Assembly: GCF_000385175.1 (NCBI RefSeq)
Contig: NZ_ARQJ01000020.1
Span: 1-64,000 of the forward strand
Reading direction: 5' to 3'
Length of the DNA stretch: 64,000 nt
From: Salinicoccus albus DSM 19776
Lineage (GTDB): Bacteria > Bacillota > Bacilli > Staphylococcales > Salinicoccaceae
Under the pieces are notes generated by a model. It saw only the letters and a program-made list of their open reading frames with translations, was not told where the DNA came from and did not search any database. Both the position numbers and the translations under genes were made by a program. The first letter of the stretch is position 1. Each line of letters opens with the position of its first letter. Below, piece by piece: positions 63,504 through 64,000 of this stretch.

Positions 63504-64000
63504 TTATTCAACAGGCGCCAATTCGCTTTCAATTACCCATTTATGATTTTGTACTTCTTCTCCAGTATCTGTTGTGACAAAGTCTACCATGTAAACTGTT
63601 GTCTGTTCAGCTGAATCAATCGTAGCAGTGGCACCTTCCATACCTTCCATATGCGTGGCATTCATTACTACCTCATCCCCTGGTTCTAATGGGGCTTCAC
63701 CCGGATTTTCCAATTCTTCGTGGATGACCCATTTATGATCTTCTACTGGTTCTCCACCATTTGTTGGTGTATACGATACGGAATAAACCGTTGTATCAAA
63801 GGCTCCGGAGATGGTTGCTTCAGCGCCCTCCATGCCTTGCATGTGATCGGCTTCAATAATTGCTTGGCTCCCTACTTCGTATGTAGGATTTTCTGCTTCT
63901 TTCAAATCTTCAGGCACTTCACCAGAACTCGACATTTCCCCAGCGGAATGGTTCATATGTCCACCGGAATGTGGCTCGGACTGCATATTCATGTGGTCCT
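63504..64000 (-). CDS. ydhK: YdhK/DUF1541-type protein (5' end beyond right edge)
   Basis: At least 165 residues are visible; the frame stays open to the window edge, so the start and signal peptide are missing. Two DUF1541 repeats of about 55 residues are present, each with the pattern ADHMQGMEGAEATI / ATHMEGMEGATATI and ending DHKWVIHEE / NHKWVIESE, preceded by a Met/His-rich linker (HSGGHMNHSAGEM). Such surface lipoproteins accompany copB and mco on copper plasmids and probably bind copper. With mco at the other edge they are likely one minus-strand unit in the circular plasmid. Confidence 0.85.
   Translation of the reverse strand, partial: DHMNMQSEPHSGGHMNHSAGEMSSSGEVPEDLKEAENPTYEVGSQAIIEADHMQGMEGAEATISGAFDTTVYSVSYTPTNGGEPVEDHKWVIHEELENPGEAPLEPGDEVVMNATHMEGMEGATATIDSAEQTTVYMVDFVTTDTGEEVQNHKWVIESELAPVE

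Noticed and set aside
1-64000. Circular closure of the window
   Set aside because: The mco frame leaving the left edge does not continue into the sequence at the right edge, where the ydhK-type frame is still open, so the plasmid must be longer than the window.

Overview
The window is an AT-rich piece of a large conjugative plasmid from a low-GC Gram-positive bacterium, most likely Staphylococcaceae (Staphylococcus, Mammaliicoccus, Jeotgalicoccus, Salinicoccus or a relative). The pointers are a RepA_N initiator with an antisense-controlled leader, a pSK41-like type IV transfer region, Fst-type toxin modules, strong AGGAGG ribosome sites, and CadCA, CadD, CoA-disulfide reductase and CopB-mco-YdhK genes of staphylococcal type. 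Neither end closes on the other: a multicopper oxidase gene leaves the left edge and a YdhK-type lipoprotein gene leaves the right edge, both on the minus strand, so a short stretch of the replicon is missing.

Layout. 1-0.5 kb: start of a multicopper oxidase. 0.8-7.8 kb: serine resolvase, then a type III restriction-modification operon with two mod genes and one res. 7.8-10.2 kb: SOS-type Y-family polymerase between a dead and an intact Fst toxin module. 10.5-14.0 kb: ArdA-like protein, ParA with a small ribbon-helix-helix partner, and the RepA_N initiator with attenuator, antisense RNA and a probable internal origin. 14.2-40.0 kb: transfer region, comprising a pilin-like protein, VirD4, VirB6-like, PrgI-like, VirB4, a wall hydrolase, VirB8-like, a candidate oriT with two RHH proteins, a MobP2-type relaxase, ArdC, topoisomerase III split by an ORF-less group II intron, and a toprim primase-like protein. 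40.0-44.4 kb: mosaic stretch with two more Fst modules, a DUF3021 membrane protein, two copies of a serine recombinase gene (one broken) and a plasmid-borne coaD. 44.2-48.6 kb: a merA relic, a flavin disulfide reductase, and merR, a frameshifted merT-like gene and merA. 48.8-52.1 kb: cadC-cadA-cadD. 52.2-59.1 kb: arsD-arsA-CoA-disulfide reductase-arsR-arsB, then an opposing arsR, YraQ/ArsP permease and tiny Cys-pair protein. 59.5-64 kb: ccdA-like, CueP-like, copB and a ydhK-type gene.

How it works together. Stability rests on ParA/RHH partition, several Fst addiction modules with non-matching antitoxins, and the restriction system. Transfer is supported by the secretion system, relaxase, topoisomerase and anti-restriction proteins. 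The cargo is a set of Hg, Cd/Zn, As and Cu cassettes, each with its own sensor or operator. Copies of a roughly 46-bp repeat lie exactly between the mer, cad, ars and cop cassettes, which suggests modular assembly.

The most notable structures are: the ORF-less group II intron whose removal exactly restores the topoisomerase frame; the compensatory base changes in the Fst RNAs; the duplicated mod gene with a leftover res start; coaD between recombinase copies; and the cassette-boundary repeat. No CRISPR array, rRNA, tRNA, complete insertion sequence or antibiotic-resistance gene was recognised.
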